Below are positions 40,850-50,205 of a stretch of 64,000 nt of DNA, one piece after another. Under the pieces are notes generated by a model. It had not been told where the DNA came from. It did no database searches and worked only from the letters and a program-made list of their open reading frames with translations. The position numbers and the translations under genes were made by a program. The stretch's first letter is position 1, and each line of letters opens with the position of its first letter. This DNA is from Rothia sp. ZJ932. Its GTDB lineage: Bacteria > Actinomycetota > Actinomycetes > Actinomycetales > Micrococcaceae. The stretch covers positions 1,550,001 to 1,614,000 of the forward strand of contig NZ_CP070480.1 of assembly GCF_016924835.1 (NCBI RefSeq), given 5' to 3'.

Positions 40850-43402
40850 TTATGCTCGCTGAGTAGCCCCGTGACGCTCGGTGACCAGAGCAACCGCTGC
40901 TTCGCGGGCAGCAGTTGCCTCATCAGCGGTCAGGGTGCGATCGGTAGCACGGAAGCGCAAGGTGAAGGCAACAGACTTCTTGCCCTCTTCAATACCGGTA
41001 CCGCGGTAGTCGTCAAAGACTCGGATGTCTTCGAGCAGCTCTCCGGCGCCCTCAGCAAGGGTTGCTTTGAGGTCGGCAGCGGGAATCTGCGCATCCACAA
41101 TCAACGCAACATCTTGGTTGGTTGCTGGGTAGCCGAAGATACCGGTTGCTTCTACAACACCGGTTTTCGCCGCAACAAGTGCAGTGAAATCCAGTTCGTA
41201 GGCAGCAGAGCGTTCGGGCATGTCCAGGCTTGCCAGCAGCTTGGGATGCAGTTCGCCTGCGTACCCCAAGTGAGTACCATCTGCCAGTGAGAGGGCAGCG
41301 GTGCGACCGGGATGGAATGCCTGGTGGGCACCCTGAGAAATCACAATCTCAACACCTGCAACGGCAGAGATGAGGCGGACGGCGTCCACCGCGTCCTGCC
41401 AATCGTAGGCGCGCGGTGTCACACCGGGGGTAGCCTCAGCGTCAGCGCCAGCAAACACGCCAGCAATGAAACGGGGCTGGTGAGGCAGACCGTCATTGAT
41501 AGATGTCAAAACATCATCAGAGGGCTTTTCGCCCAAACCGGGAATAGTGTCTGCGCCCATCTGGCCCTTGGGAATAAAGACGTGCCCGGTTTCAAAGATC
41601 GCCAAGTTGCGGAAGCCACGGGAGACATTGCGCTTGAGCACCGTGGTCAGACCGGGTAGCAAAGAACGACGCAGCCAACCGGTGTTCTCAGCAATCGGGT
41701 TTGCCAGCTTAATTGAGTCTACGGTCTCTGCGGCAGAAGCTGATGCCCAACGGTTATTATCGTCTGCTGAGACGAAGGGATAGGCAAAGACCTCGGTGCC
41801 ACCTGCTGCTGCCAGTGCGTTGAGGACGCGACGGCGCACGGTCTGTTCAAGGCTGTAACCGCGGCCGGGAGGGGCAACGGGCAGGGTAGATGGAATCTGG
41901 TCGTAACCCACCAGACGCGCAACCTCTTCGGTCAGGTCTTCTTTGTCGGTGATATCAGGACGCCATGAGGGTACAGTCACAGTGTAGGAACTGGTGCCGG
42001 TTTCAACCTGGGCACCGATTTCGGTCAGCGCACCGGTGATCTGCTCGGGGGTGAAGTTAATACCGACGCGCGATGAGGTGTAGGCGTTGGGCAGTTCAAC
42101 CACGGTGGGTTCAAAAGTATCGCCGTAGTCGGTAACGCCCTCTTCGATTTGAGCACCACCGAGTTCAACCAGCAGTTCCACGGCACGCTGAGCTGCGGCA
42201 GCCTGAATCTGCGGATCCACACCGCGTTCGAAACGCTTGGACGCCTCTGAGGTAAGCTTGTGACGGCGGGCAGTGCGAGCAACAGAAACCTCGTCAAAAC
42301 GGGCAGATTCCACCAGAATTGAAGTGGTCGATTCGCTCACTTCGGTAGAAGCTCCACCCATGACACCGGCAAGACCAATGGGGCCCGACTCATCGGTAAT
42401 CAGCAGATCTTCTGCGTGAAGCTGGCGCTTTTTCTCGTCCAGGGTAGTGAGTGTTTCACCAGCGGACGCGCGACGCACGGTGATGCTACCGCTGAGTTTT
42501 TCAGCGTCGTAGAAATGCAGGGGCTGACCGGTCTCAAGCATGACGTAGTTAGAGATATCGACAGCCAGTGAGATGGAACGTACACCGGCGAGGCGCAGGC
42601 GTGATGACATCCAGGTGGGTACCGGGGCGGATGCATCAAAGCCGGTGACCTTGCGGGTCACGAAGCGGGTGCAACCGGGCTTACCGTGGATGGGTGCTGC
42701 GTCCTCAACAGCAACGGGGAACCCAGCAACGTTAGCTGCCGGCGCTTTCGCTGCCAGTTCCAGCACGAAATCGTCAAAGGTGTTACCGGTAGCGTGGCAG
42801 TACTCGCGGGCGATACCGCGAATGGAGAAACCGTAGCCACGGTCGGGGGTGACGTTCACTTCTGCTGCCTGATCGTACAGACCCAGCAGCTCCATCGCGT
42901 CCGTACCTACCTCGGGGTCAAGACCGAGGGTTGAGAGCACCAAAATACCACCATGATCGTCACCAATACCGAGCTCTTTGACAGAAGCAATCATGCCAGC
43001 CGACTTGTGACCGTAGGTCTTACGAGCGGTGATGGCGAAGCCACCGGGCAGAACAGCACCGGGAAGGGTCACAACCACCTTGTCGCCGGGTACGAAGTTG
43101 TGGGCGCCGCAGATAATGCCCTGCACACCTGAATCTTCGATGCCCTTACCGGTCAAGGTTTGGGTCTGTCCCTCAGGCACCACACGCACCTGGCACCAGT
43201 TCACGGTTTTGCCGTTGGAGTGGGTTTCAGGCTCCATAGAGAGCACCTGACCTACCACGATGGGGCCGCTCAACTCGTCAGTGGGGCGATGCACATCTTC
43301 TTCTTCAAGACCGACCTTCACCAGGTCAGCCATTACATCTTCTGCAGTAGCATCTGCAGGAACAGGCGCGTATTCACGCAGCCATGACAAAGGAATTCGC
43401 AT
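40850..43402 (-). CDS. pheT: Phenylalanine--tRNA ligase beta subunit
   Basis: Beta chain of the PheRS heterotetramer, 850 residues. Domains in order: N-terminal MRIPLSWLREYAPV, tRNA-binding domain (about 45-160; NWCQVRVV, GIICGAHNFVPGDKVVVTLPGAVLPGG), the B3/B4 editing domain (RSISLAVDISNYVMLETGQPLHFYD), B5 and the catalytic-like core (PDITDKEDLTEEVARLVGYDQIPSTLP), and the C-terminal anticodon-binding FDX-ACB domain (FGYPATNQDVALIVDAQIPA ... FRATDRTLTADEATAAREA). It starts three bases after the pheS stop. Confidence 0.97.
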   Translation of the reverse strand: MRIPLSWLREYAPVPADATAEDVMADLVKVGLEEEDVHRPTDELSGPIVVGQVLSMEPETHSNGKTVNWCQVRVVPEGQTQTLTGKGIEDSGVQGIICGAHNFVPGDKVVVTLPGAVLPGGFAITARKTYGHKSAGMIASVKELGIGDDHGGILVLSTLGLDPEVGTDAMELLGLYDQAAEVNVTPDRGYGFSIRGIAREYCHATGNTFDDFVLELAAKAPAANVAGFPVAVEDAAPIHGKPGCTRFVTRKVTGFDASAPVPTWMSSRLRLAGVRSISLAVDISNYVMLETGQPLHFYDAEKLSGSITVRRASAGETLTTLDEKKRQLHAEDLLITDESGPIGLAGVMGGASTEVSESTTSILVESARFDEVSVARTARRHKLTSEASKRFERGVDPQIQAAAAQRAVELLVELGGAQIEEGVTDYGDTFEPTVVELPNAYTSSRVGINFTPEQITGALTEIGAQVETGTSSYTVTVPSWRPDITDKEDLTEEVARLVGYDQIPSTLPVAPPGRGYSLEQTVRRRVLNALAAAGGTEVFAYPFVSADDNNRWASASAAETVDSIKLANPIAENTGWLRRSLLPGLTTVLKRNVSRGFRNLAIFETGHVFIPKGQMGADTIPGLGEKPSDDVLTSINDGLPHQPRFIAGVFAGADAEATPGVTPRAYDWQDAVDAVRLISAVAGVEIVISQGAHQAFHPGRTAALSLADGTHLGYAGELHPKLLASLDMPERSAAYELDFTALVAAKTGVVEATGIFGYPATNQDVALIVDAQIPAADLKATLAEGAGELLEDIRVFDDYRGTGIEEGKKSVAFTLRFRATDRTLTADEATAAREAAVALVTERHGATQRA

Positions 43403-43405
43403 TAT

Positions 43406-44551
43406 TTAGATCTCCATCCCAAACTGCTGTGAAAAACGAATATCGCCTTCAATCATGTCGTGCATATCGGCTACGCCGTTGCGGAACATAAGAGTGCGCT
43501 CAATCCCCATACCGAAAGCAAAACCTGAGTAAACTTCGGGGTCGATGCCAGCAGCGCGCAGAACGTTAGGGTGTACCATACCGCAGCCACCCCACTCGAT
43601 CCAGGCGGGCCCGCCTTTGGCGTCCGGGTGCCAGATATCAAGCTCAGCAGAGGGCTCAGTAAAGGGGAAGTAGTTGGGACGCAGACGAATCTTCGCCTCC
43701 GAACCGAACATGGCGCGTGCCATGTGCTCCAGGGTGCCCTTGAGATCTGCCATGGTCAGACCCTTATCAACTGCCAAGCCCTCGATCTGGTGGAAGACCG
43801 GGGTGTGGGTGGCATCCAGCTCATCGGTGCGGTAGACCTGACCGGGGCAGACAATGTACAGCGGGCGCTCCTGACTCACACCGCGTGAAAGCAGCGAGCG
43901 CATCTGAACCGGTGAGGTGTGGGTGCGTAGCATCAGGTGCTTCTCAACGGGGTCAACGAAGAAGGTGTCCTGCAGCTCGCGGGCGGGGTGGTCAGGTTTG
44001 AAGTTCAGGGAGTCAAAGTTGTACCACTCTGATTCTAATTCAGGGCCGTCTGCGACTTCCCAGCCCATGCCGACGAAGATATCGGTTAGGTTTTCCTGCA
44101 AAACGTTAATGGGGTGGCGAGCGCCTGCGTGACGGCGACCAGAGGTAGCGGTAACGTCCACTGCTTCTTCAACCAGGATGCGTGCTTCGCGTTCCTCTTC
44201 AAGCTGGGAAGTACGGGCGTCTAAAACCTTAGCCAGGCGTCCGCGGGCTTGCCCCATCAGTTTGCCGACTTCAGCTTTGTGCTCTTTGGAGAGGTTGCGC
44301 ATCTGCTTATTAGCAAGAGTAAAAGCGCCCTTATCGCCGGTGAAGGCAAGTCGGATTCGTTTGAGTTCATCAAAGTCAGTAGCGTTTTCGGTGATCTCGT
44401 GGGCAGCGCGTTCGTATTCGGCGGTGAAAGCCTCGCGCACTGTTTCAAGACCGTTGGGGTCGTTCTCAAGAACCTGGGTGAGGTTAGCTAGAACCTCATA
44501 GGAACGAGGGTTCTGAGTTTCCTCAGGCAAAGAATCAGTCATCAAACTCAT
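43406..44551 (-). CDS. pheS: Phenylalanine--tRNA ligase alpha subunit
   Basis: Class II synthetase alpha chain, 381 residues. An N-terminal coiled coil for tRNA is followed by motif 2 and 3 regions: [71 protein letters not shown] and [21 protein letters not shown]. Two in-frame ATGs (44,551 and 44,542) are possible starts; no strong ribosome site separates them. No T-box or leader peptide was seen in the 158 bases upstream. Confidence 0.96.
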   Translation of the reverse strand: MSLMTDSLPEETQNPRSYEVLANLTQVLENDPNGLETVREAFTAEYERAAHEITENATDFDELKRIRLAFTGDKGAFTLANKQMRNLSKEHKAEVGKLMGQARGRLAKVLDARTSQLEEEREARILVEEAVDVTATSGRRHAGARHPINVLQENLTDIFVGMGWEVADGPELESEWYNFDSLNFKPDHPARELQDTFFVDPVEKHLMLRTHTSPVQMRSLLSRGVSQERPLYIVCPGQVYRTDELDATHTPVFHQIEGLAVDKGLTMADLKGTLEHMARAMFGSEAKIRLRPNYFPFTEPSAELDIWHPDAKGGPAWIEWGGCGMVHPNVLRAAGIDPEVYSGFAFGMGIERTLMFRNGVADMHDMIEGDIRFSQQFGMEI

Positions 44552-44709
44552 CTTCTTATTGGCGAATAGGTACCTTACCCTTTTGCAAAGGGCATTTGGT
44601 TAACAGTTTAGTACAGGTGATGAAGATGGTCTTGTTCTTGGCTATCGCGCAAGGTCAACCTTAGTCAGCCTCGGGGGGGGCAAAGCATTGTTTTATATCC
44701 CTTCGGCTG

Positions 44710-45133
44710 TCAAAAAAAGAACCAGGCAGATCCGAGCGCCAGGTTAAAGATAGCAGAGGCGACAGTCCAGGTATTGCCCCAGTTGACAACCAATCCGATA
44801 CCTCCGACGATGACGAACATGATGGCAATCAGAAAACCTATCATGCGAGCTGTACCGTTACGCCGCCCCAAACCTCGCACTACCCAATAGGTTAGGAATG
44901 CATAGATGACGAGGCTAAAGAGAGCAGGTATCCACCCTTGCTGCCCCCGGTAGCACGAAGTTGCTGATAACGGTATAGACGGCTCCAATCACCGCTACGG
45001 TTTGCAAACCCCGCACGGCTAAAGGAGTGGCGCTCAGGTCTTTGTCGATAAAGTACTGCGTGGTCTTTTCGCCGAAGGACGTGCGTCCTGCCCTTGTTTG
45101 AGTATTCTGTTCGTGCTTTCGTGATGACTTCAT
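44710..45133 (-). pseudogene. Small membrane protein gene interrupted by a frameshift
   Basis: Two overlapping open frames join into one sensible protein. The first part starts at ATG 45,133 with a good AAGGAG eight bases upstream and reads MKSSRKHEQNTQTRAG...TVISNFVLPG; the second resumes as QQGWIPALFSLVIYAFLTYW and ends GSAWFFF at 44,710. Removing one G from the GGGGG run near 44,945-44,950 restores a protein of about 140 residues with four membrane segments. Either a recent frameshift mutation, a sequencing error, or slippage at the G-run. I recognise no family. It sits alone between pheS and two other small membrane genes. Confidence 0.7.
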
Positions 45134-45186
45134 GCCAGCCAGCTCCTTATGAACCAGATTACTATTTCTTAGAACGTGATGATACG

Positions 45187-45220
45187 CAAAAAGCAAGAAC
45201 CCCTTATGGGGTCTCTCGCC
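45187..45220 (-). terminator. Rho-independent terminator of the small membrane-protein operon
   Basis: On the minus strand GCGAGAGACCCC pairs with GGGGTTCTTGC around ATAA, followed by TTTTTGC. It lies after the stop at 45,238. Confidence 0.8.
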
Positions 45221-45237
45221 TTTTGTATATAGAGAGT

Positions 45238-45435
45238 TTAGCGCAGTGCCGCGCTAACCTCTCGTGATGAAACCAGAACAATCCAGATGATCGCGCAAAC
45301 AATCCATCCCAGCAAGAAAATCAGGTTGAGCGGCTCAATGAGCAAAGCTCCAAAACTCTGCATCAGTGCGCTGGCAAAGCTCAACCCTGCAAAGATGTAA
45401 CCGATAGACCGACCAGATTTTTTGCGTTTAGCCAT
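45238..45435 (-). CDS. Small membrane protein, 65 residues
   Basis: Begins MAKRKKSGRSIGYIFAG at ATG 45,435, whose A overlaps the preceding gene's stop (TGATG), so it is translated by coupling to that gene. A basic head is followed by two membrane segments (about 10-30 and 35-55). I recognise no family. Annotating from the earlier ATG at 45,447 would put it inside the preceding gene. Confidence 0.7.
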   Translation of the reverse strand: MAKRKKSGRSIGYIFAGLSFASALMQSFGALLIEPLNLIFLLGWIVCAIIWIVLVSSREVSAALR

Positions 45436-45794
45436 CAGCCCAAACACCTGACCAAAAAGCTAAGACCAATGACAACGCTGACCAAGGCACCTACCAAAGT
45501 CGGAACATAACTACCGCCTTCACCGCGAACAAACGTCCATCCGTTATACAGGTCGTACAGCTTGGCTACAGTAAAAAATGCTGCGGTTGCTAGCAGAACA
45601 ATCTGCGAACGCTTAATTTTTTCTGTTACCTGCGGAGTCTCGAAAACCTGCGGCATAGGCTGACCGTACTGATTATACTGTTGCGGCATCTGACCGTAGC
45701 CGGGGTAATTGTAGGCTGAGGCGTTCTGCGCGCTGCCAGGATTCTGGTAAGCGTCGTTGTAGGGGTTGTTGTTATGATTCGGTGGGTAAACCAT
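45435..45794 (-). CDS. Membrane protein with Tyr/Asn/Pro/Gln-rich tail
   Basis: A 119-residue protein with a low-complexity cytoplasmic head rich in Tyr, Asn, Pro and Gln (1-50, e.g. YNYPGYGQMPQQYNQYGQP) and two membrane segments (about 64-80 and 97-117). Heads of this kind are common in small actinobacterial membrane proteins with no assigned role. It leads a two-gene operon with the next gene through a TGATG overlap. Function unknown. Confidence 0.7.
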   Translation of the reverse strand: MVYPPNHNNNPYNDAYQNPGSAQNASAYNYPGYGQMPQQYNQYGQPMPQVFETPQVTEKIKRSQIVLLATAAFFTVAKLYDLYNGWTFVRGEGGSYVPTLVGALVSVVIGLSFLVRCLG

Positions 45795-45830
45795 GGGCTA
45801 TTTTCCTCGTGTAGGTATTACTCAGTGCTA

Positions 45831-46298
45831 CTATCCACCGTAGCTAAGGCTACAGGTAATGCTGATGCGGGACGCTGAAAGCTGAGCCAACAGCTGCTCT
45901 ACGATGGGAAAATCAGCCGGAATCCACTCGATATTCAGCAGAGACTGATCGAGCGAGCACCAGCGTAATTCGTGGTGGTCTTGCAGGGGCTGGGGTTCAC
46001 CGCTTGAAATTTCAGCAAACCATACACGCATGGCATGGCGGTCAGTGAGTTGCCATCCCTGAGCGTGAGGCCCGGCAATTTCGCGTCCTAAAGTAGCTGT
46101 AACACCGAGTTCTTCTGTCAGCTCGCGCAGTAATGCCTGTTGGCAGCTCTCACCGGCATCGACCTTTCCACCGGGAAACTCCCACAACCCCGCTACTTTC
46201 TCAGGAGCGCTACGCTGACCAACCAGAATTTTAGTGGGGTGCTCCAGCGAATCAACGATTGCTGCGCCCACTACCTGAACTTCGAACGTTTCTACCAA
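45831..46298 (-). CDS. Nudix hydrolase, MutT-like
   Basis: Pyrophosphohydrolase of about 155 residues, probably cleaning 8-oxo-dGTP or similar nucleotides. The Nudix box is GGKVDAGESCQQALLRELTEELGV, with the metal-binding REL-EEL Glu residues in place; before it is LVGQRSAPEKVAGLWEFPGGK, as in MutT. The 5' end is uncertain: TTG 46,298 lies just after the stop of the upstream methyltransferase gene; the open frame extends upstream inside that gene without similarity. It is probably cotranscribed with that methyltransferase. Confidence 0.85.
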   Translation of the reverse strand: MVETFEVQVVGAAIVDSLEHPTKILVGQRSAPEKVAGLWEFPGGKVDAGESCQQALLRELTEELGVTATLGREIAGPHAQGWQLTDRHAMRVWFAEISSGEPQPLQDHHELRWCSLDQSLLNIEWIPADFPIVEQLLAQLSASRISITCSLSYGG

Positions 46299-46300
46299 GA

Positions 46301-47244
46301 TTAGCTCGCTACCGTTCCGGTGGCGTTCTGAGCACGAGCCGAAGCGTACAGACACACAGCAGAAGCAATACCAACGTTCAGGGATTCTGCCTGACCGTGT
46401 ACGGGAACCGCTACGCGAAGGGTCGCAGCGCGTTTCTCTTCAGCGTTCAGCCCCTGGGCTTCGTTGCCAAAGAGCCACATGGTTTTCTGCGATAGGTCAT
46501 ACTTAGTTTTCTTCTCTAGTTCAACGCCGAAACGCTGAGCAGCAGCGGCATCTTCGAGATCATAGATATTGACACGACCGTAGCCATCGGCTGCCAGTAC
46601 GCCGATGCCCTGAGCCTTCGCGTCCTCAGCAAACTCTTCAAGATCCACACCGGAGATCACCGGCACGTGAAAGATTGAGCCCGCAGTAGAACGCACCGCC
46701 TTGGGGTTATACAAATCGACGGTGCCCTTGGTACACACAATCAAATCAGCACCGGCAGCATCGGCTGCGCGGAAGATGGTGCCCGCATTACCAGGGTCTT
46801 GTACACGTGCCAGCACAGCAACCAGTCGGGGGTTGATACCCTCAGCACCCCAAATGTCAGCAGGAGTCACATCGAACATGAAGCTCACAGCAATGATGCC
46901 CTGCGGTGAAACGGATTCAGCCATCGCATCCAGCACCTCGTCGGTCACCATACGCATGAAGACCTTACGCCCCTGCTCGGGGGTGGGTGTGCCATGTACT
47001 TCTTCCATCAGCTCAACAATGTCATCGTGACGGTCAAAGGCTGATTCAGTAATGTACACTGCGTCAAGCACCGGACGCTGCTGGTGAGCTTTGAGAGCCT
47101 CCCGCACCGCCTGTGGTCCCTCCACCAAAAACTGGTTCTTTTTATTGCGCCCCGTACGGGTAGCAAGTTTCGCGATATCTTTCACGCGATCAGCGTGAGG
47201 GTTTTCCATAATAACGGGAGTGCAAAGGCGTTCTCTAAAATCCA
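46301..47244 (-). CDS. SpoU/TrmH-family RNA 2'-O-ribose methyltransferase
   Basis: SAM-dependent methyltransferase of about 314 residues acting on rRNA or tRNA. An N-terminal substrate-binding domain (RVKDIAKLATRTGRNKKNQFLVEGPQAVREALKAH) is followed by the SPOUT domain: VAVLARVQDPGNAGTIFRAADAAGAD (motif 1), KTMWLFGNEAQGL (motif 2) and VRVAVPVHGQAESLNVGIASAVCLYA (motif 3). In related actinobacteria this gene lies near rplT, infC and pheST, as here. The target base is not predictable. Start: ATG 47,244 taken; ATG 47,209 (MENPHAD) also possible; neither has a clear ribosome site. Confidence 0.88.
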
Positions 47245-47433
47245 TAGTTTCTATTCTCTCACGCCTCAGCTCACCATTGAGGGGGTATGTGGGCAAGGAC
47301 GCTCTCGTAAATTCAACCCCGAAACTGTGGCGGCGCTGACCCGCGAGAGGGAATATTCACTCCCTGTACAGTGTTATGCGAAACTACCTATGACAATTAC
47401 GGGCAGCGTAGAAATAATACAAGGAGCTACTCC

Positions 47434-48111
47434 GTGCAGAACAAAGAGATCAAAAACCTAGTTCTTGAAGCCAGCGAACGTCGAAGCGCCATCAAATTTT
47501 TTGACCCCGAGAAAAAAATCACCCGCGAAGACATGGATTACATCCTGGAAGTCGCCCGTCTCTCCCCCAGCTCTGTGGGCGGACAAGGCTGGCGTTTCGT
47601 AGTCTTGGAAAACCCCGAGGTCAAAGAAGCGCTCAAGCCCTTTAGCTGGGGCGCAGCCCGACAGCTGGATAGCGCCAGCCACTTTGTTCTTCTACTCGCA
47701 AAGCGCAATATGCACTACAATGGTCCGCACATGCAAGCTTCCCTAGAAAGCCGCAACCTCTCACCTGAAGATTACGCCAAGGCTATTGAGACCTACAAAA
47801 ACTTTCAGGTCGATGACATGCAACTAGACACTGATCGCGCGCTCTTTGACTGGGCAGCGAAACAGACCTACATTGCCTTAGGCAATATGATGACCGCAGC
47901 AGCTCTAATCAATATTGACTCCTGCCCCATTGAAGGCTTCAACGTACAAAAAGCTAACAACCTGCTAGCTGAACACAAAATTCTAGACCCCGAAGAAGAA
48001 GGCATCGTCACCATGCTCGCGCTGGGCTACCGCCAGCAAGATCTGCCCTGGCCCAAAAACCGTAAGCCAGCCGAGGAAGTCATTACCTGGGCACAATCGT
48101 TAACCCCGTAG
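47434..48111 (+). CDS. Nitroreductase-family FMN oxidoreductase
   Basis: NAD(P)H-dependent flavin oxidoreductase of 225 residues, NfsB-like. The FMN-binding start SERRSAIKFFDPEKKITRED is followed by ARLSPSSVGGQGWRFVVLENPEVK, QTYIALGNMMTAAALINIDSCPIEGF and a C-terminal GYRQQDLPWPKNRK. GTG 47,434 is supported by AAGGAG seven bases upstream. Natural substrates of such enzymes are rarely known; quinones and nitro compounds are accepted by relatives. Divergent from the methyltransferase. Confidence 0.92.
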   Translation: MQNKEIKNLVLEASERRSAIKFFDPEKKITREDMDYILEVARLSPSSVGGQGWRFVVLENPEVKEALKPFSWGAARQLDSASHFVLLLAKRNMHYNGPHMQASLESRNLSPEDYAKAIETYKNFQVDDMQLDTDRALFDWAAKQTYIALGNMMTAAALINIDSCPIEGFNVQKANNLLAEHKILDPEEEGIVTMLALGYRQQDLPWPKNRKPAEEVITWAQSLTP

Positions 48112-48136
48112 CCTACCGATGTAAACCGTAAAGAAA

Positions 48137-48181
48137 GATGCGGTATCCACCCCGTGCTGGAGCGGAGACCGCATCTTTTTT
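48137..48181 (+). terminator. Rho-independent terminator after the nitroreductase gene
   Basis: GATGCGGT (48,137-48,144) pairs with ACCGCATC (48,168-48,175), followed by TTTTTT. Confidence 0.85.
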
Positions 48182-48194
48182 CGCAAAAACAACT

Positions 48195-48395
48195 CTAACT
48201 ATTTCTGTCACAATCTTCTCGGTACTGACGAATAGCAACAACAGTCAGCACGAGGGTCACCGCAAAATAGGGCACTACCAAAGTCAAAATAGACCCCAGC
48301 GGCCAACCCCATATGGTGTACAAGAAACCAAAGAGGGGTAAAAATACCCACAAAGCACTTACATAGCCCGGATTGATTTTCTTCTGCTGACGCAT
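48195..48395 (-). CDS. Small membrane protein, 66 residues
   Basis: Reads MRQQKKINPGYVSALWVFLP with two membrane segments (about 12-30 and 34-55) and a charged end (RQYREDCDRNS). AAGGAG precedes ATG 48,395 by about 8 bases, supporting a real gene. I recognise no family. It converges with the nitroreductase gene. Confidence 0.65.
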   Translation of the reverse strand: MRQQKKINPGYVSALWVFLPLFGFLYTIWGWPLGSILTLVVPYFAVTLVLTVVAIRQYREDCDRNS

Positions 48396-48555
48396 TATCT
48401 CTACTCCTTAAAAAGATGAGGTTTTGTCATTGAGATATACCGTCACAAGGTCGGTGTACACACGTCCATCCGTTATGTCTCTCTACAACAGTCATTACCC
48501 TATCCACCGTCCAGTGGACCACGGACGCTTAGAGCGGATCACACAACCCAGAAAA

Positions 48556-48611
48556 CAAAAAGAACGCTGCGTCTTTCCTGTAACAGGAAAGACGCTGCGT
48601 CCCCTTTTTTT
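48556..48611. terminator. Hairpin terminator of infC-rpmI-rplT
   Basis: ACGCTGCGTCTTTCCTGT and ACAGGAAAGACGCTGCGT form a near-perfect stem with A and T runs on both sides, about 30 bases after the rplT stop. Confidence 0.85.
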
Positions 48612-48640
48612 CAGCTTATTCAAGCTGTGAAATCAAATGC

Positions 48641-49024
48641 TTAGGCAACCTTGGGTGCTGAAGTGTCTTCAGGCAGGTTGTCCTTAGCGATCTGAACCAG
48701 AGCTGAGAAAGCCTCTGCATCGTTTACAGCCAGCTCAGCCAGCATACGACGGTCAACCTCAACCTCAGCAGCTTTCAGACCTTGGATGAAACGGTTGTAA
48801 GTCAGACCTTCAGCGCGAGCTGCAGCGTTGATACGCTGAATCCACAGGCGACGGAAGTCACCCTTCTTTTTACGACGGTGGTCGTAGCTGTACACCAGCG
48901 AGTGAATGACCTGCTCTTTTGCCTTACGGTAAAGGCGTGATCGCTGACCACGGTAACCTGATGCGCGTTCCAGAATGACGCGACGCTTCTTATGCGCGTT
49001 AACCGCGCGCTTCACACGTGCCAC
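48641..49024 (-). CDS. rplT: 50S ribosomal protein L20
   Basis: 127 residues, typical. [60 protein letters not shown] and [25 protein letters not shown] are conserved. L20 binds 23S rRNA early in 50S assembly and in other bacteria represses the infC-rpmI-rplT transcript. Here it is the last gene of that operon, about 120 bases after rpmI. Confidence 0.98.
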   Translation of the reverse strand: MARVKRAVNAHKKRRVILERASGYRGQRSRLYRKAKEQVIHSLVYSYDHRRKKKGDFRRLWIQRINAAARAEGLTYNRFIQGLKAAEVEVDRRMLAELAVNDAEAFSALVQIAKDNLPEDTSAPKVA

Positions 49025-49146
49025 GTGTGTTCTCCTTCGTCTTATGTCCCCTACCGGCTAGAGAAAAATGCCAGTAGCAGGAGCGAGTTTGAAAAATGTT
49101 AGGTGCGAAAAAACTTTACTTTCGCAACAACGAGATGCAAAAGGGT

Positions 49147-49341
49147 TTACTTACCCAGCATCTTCTTGATGACTTTAGCCTGACCACCGGTTACAATCTG
49201 GTCTGATGCCAGACGACGGGTCACGCGTGATGACTTGTGCTCCAGGTAGTGGCGACGGTTTGCCTGCTGGCGCTTTACCTTGCCAGTACCGGTGAGCTTG
49301 AAGCGCTTTTTAGCACCAGAGTGGGTCTTCTGCTTCGGCAT
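49147..49341 (-). CDS. rpmI: 50S ribosomal protein L35
   Basis: 64 residues: [20 protein letters not shown], then [24 protein letters not shown]. Basic and compact, as in all L35 proteins. It lies between infC and rplT, the conserved order. ATG 49,341 is preceded by AAGGAG. Confidence 0.98.
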   Translation of the reverse strand: MPKQKTHSGAKKRFKLTGTGKVKRQQANRRHYLEHKSSRVTRRLASDQIVTGGQAKVIKKMLGK

Positions 49342-49542
49342 ATCTGCCGTTCTCCTTACGTATAGCCTGCATCTTCATTTCAAAGCGCAGGAAACTTGGT
49401 TTGTGACGCTTTCACCCGCAAGGGGCAAAAGTGCCACCTCGAAAGGTTGGCTTATCGATCGCTTCTTCATTAGAAGTATCTAGCAGCCAAGCACTCAACC
49501 GGGCATGGGTAAACGCCCGATTATTGAAGTGCGTACCGACTG

Positions 49543-50205
49543 TCAGTTCTGTTTCTCTGCTGACGCCTGAGCCTTCAACTCTTCGGGCATTGCATCTGCC
49601 AGAGAGTTAGACACGGGAGTAGCAGTGGTGGTGTCAATGCGTTCGCGACCCTTGCGCCCGCCTGATGCCTTGGCTACATTCTGGCGTGATTCTGCCTTGC
49701 CGCGAAGCGGGGCAAGAACCATCACCATGTTGCGACCATCGACGCGGGGGTTAGACTCAACGGTGCTAACCCCTGCCAGGTCGGTAGCCATACGCCTAAG
49801 CAGGCGCACACCCATCTCGGGGCGTTGCTGTTCACGACCACGGAACTGAATCATAGCCTTGACTTTGTCACCACCGGTGAGAAAACGACGTGCGTGACCC
49901 ACCTTGGTTTCATAGTCATGGGTGTCAATCTTAAGACGGAAACGGATTTCCTTCAAAGCAGAATTGACCTGCTTCTTGCGGGATTCACGCGCCTTGACAG
50001 CAGCCTCGTACTTGAACTTGCCGAAGTCCATCAGCTTGCACACCGGAGGCTTAGCGTTCGGCGCGACTTCAACCAAGTCAAGATCAGATTCGCGCGCCAG
50101 ACGCAGAGCATCTTCAACGCGAACGATGCCTACCTGCTCGCCGCCCGGACCGACAAGACGGACCTCGGGAACGCGGATTCTTTCATTGATACGTGGATCG
50201 CTAAT
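49543..50205 (-). CDS. infC: Translation initiation factor IF-3, ATT start codon
   Basis: Binds the 30S subunit and checks the start codon and initiator tRNA. From ATT 50,205 the frame reads [20 protein letters not shown], the true IF-3 N-terminus, and continues through [20 protein letters not shown] to the linker and C-domain ([36 protein letters not shown]), 220 residues in all. AGGAG lies seven bases before the ATT, fixing the start. No ATG, GTG or TTG gives a full-length protein: the next usable codon (TTG 50,076) would lose 43 conserved residues. Rare AUU starts in infC are known from E. coli and permit autoregulation by IF-3. The C-terminal Ala/Thr/Glu-rich tail is an actinobacterial extension. 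Confidence 0.96.
   Translation of the reverse strand: MSDPRINERIRVPEVRLVGPGGEQVGIVRVEDALRLARESDLDLVEVAPNAKPPVCKLMDFGKFKYEAAVKARESRKKQVNSALKEIRFRLKIDTHDYETKVGHARRFLTGGDKVKAMIQFRGREQQRPEMGVRLLRRMATDLAGVSTVESNPRVDGRNMVMVLAPLRGKAESRQNVAKASGGRKGRERIDTTTATPVSNSLADAMPEELKAQASAEKQN

Noticed and set aside
44552-44709. T-box or leader peptide before pheS
   Set aside because: No AGGGTGGNACCGCG-type core, no antiterminator hairpin and no Phe-rich short frame seen.
48420-48555. Possible tRNA in the gap before rplT
   Set aside because: I looked for a cloverleaf and the GGTTCGA-type loop and found none.
49543-50076. infC starting at TTG 50,076
   Set aside because: This would drop 43 conserved N-terminal residues; the ATT at 50,205 with AGGAG restores the full IF-3.
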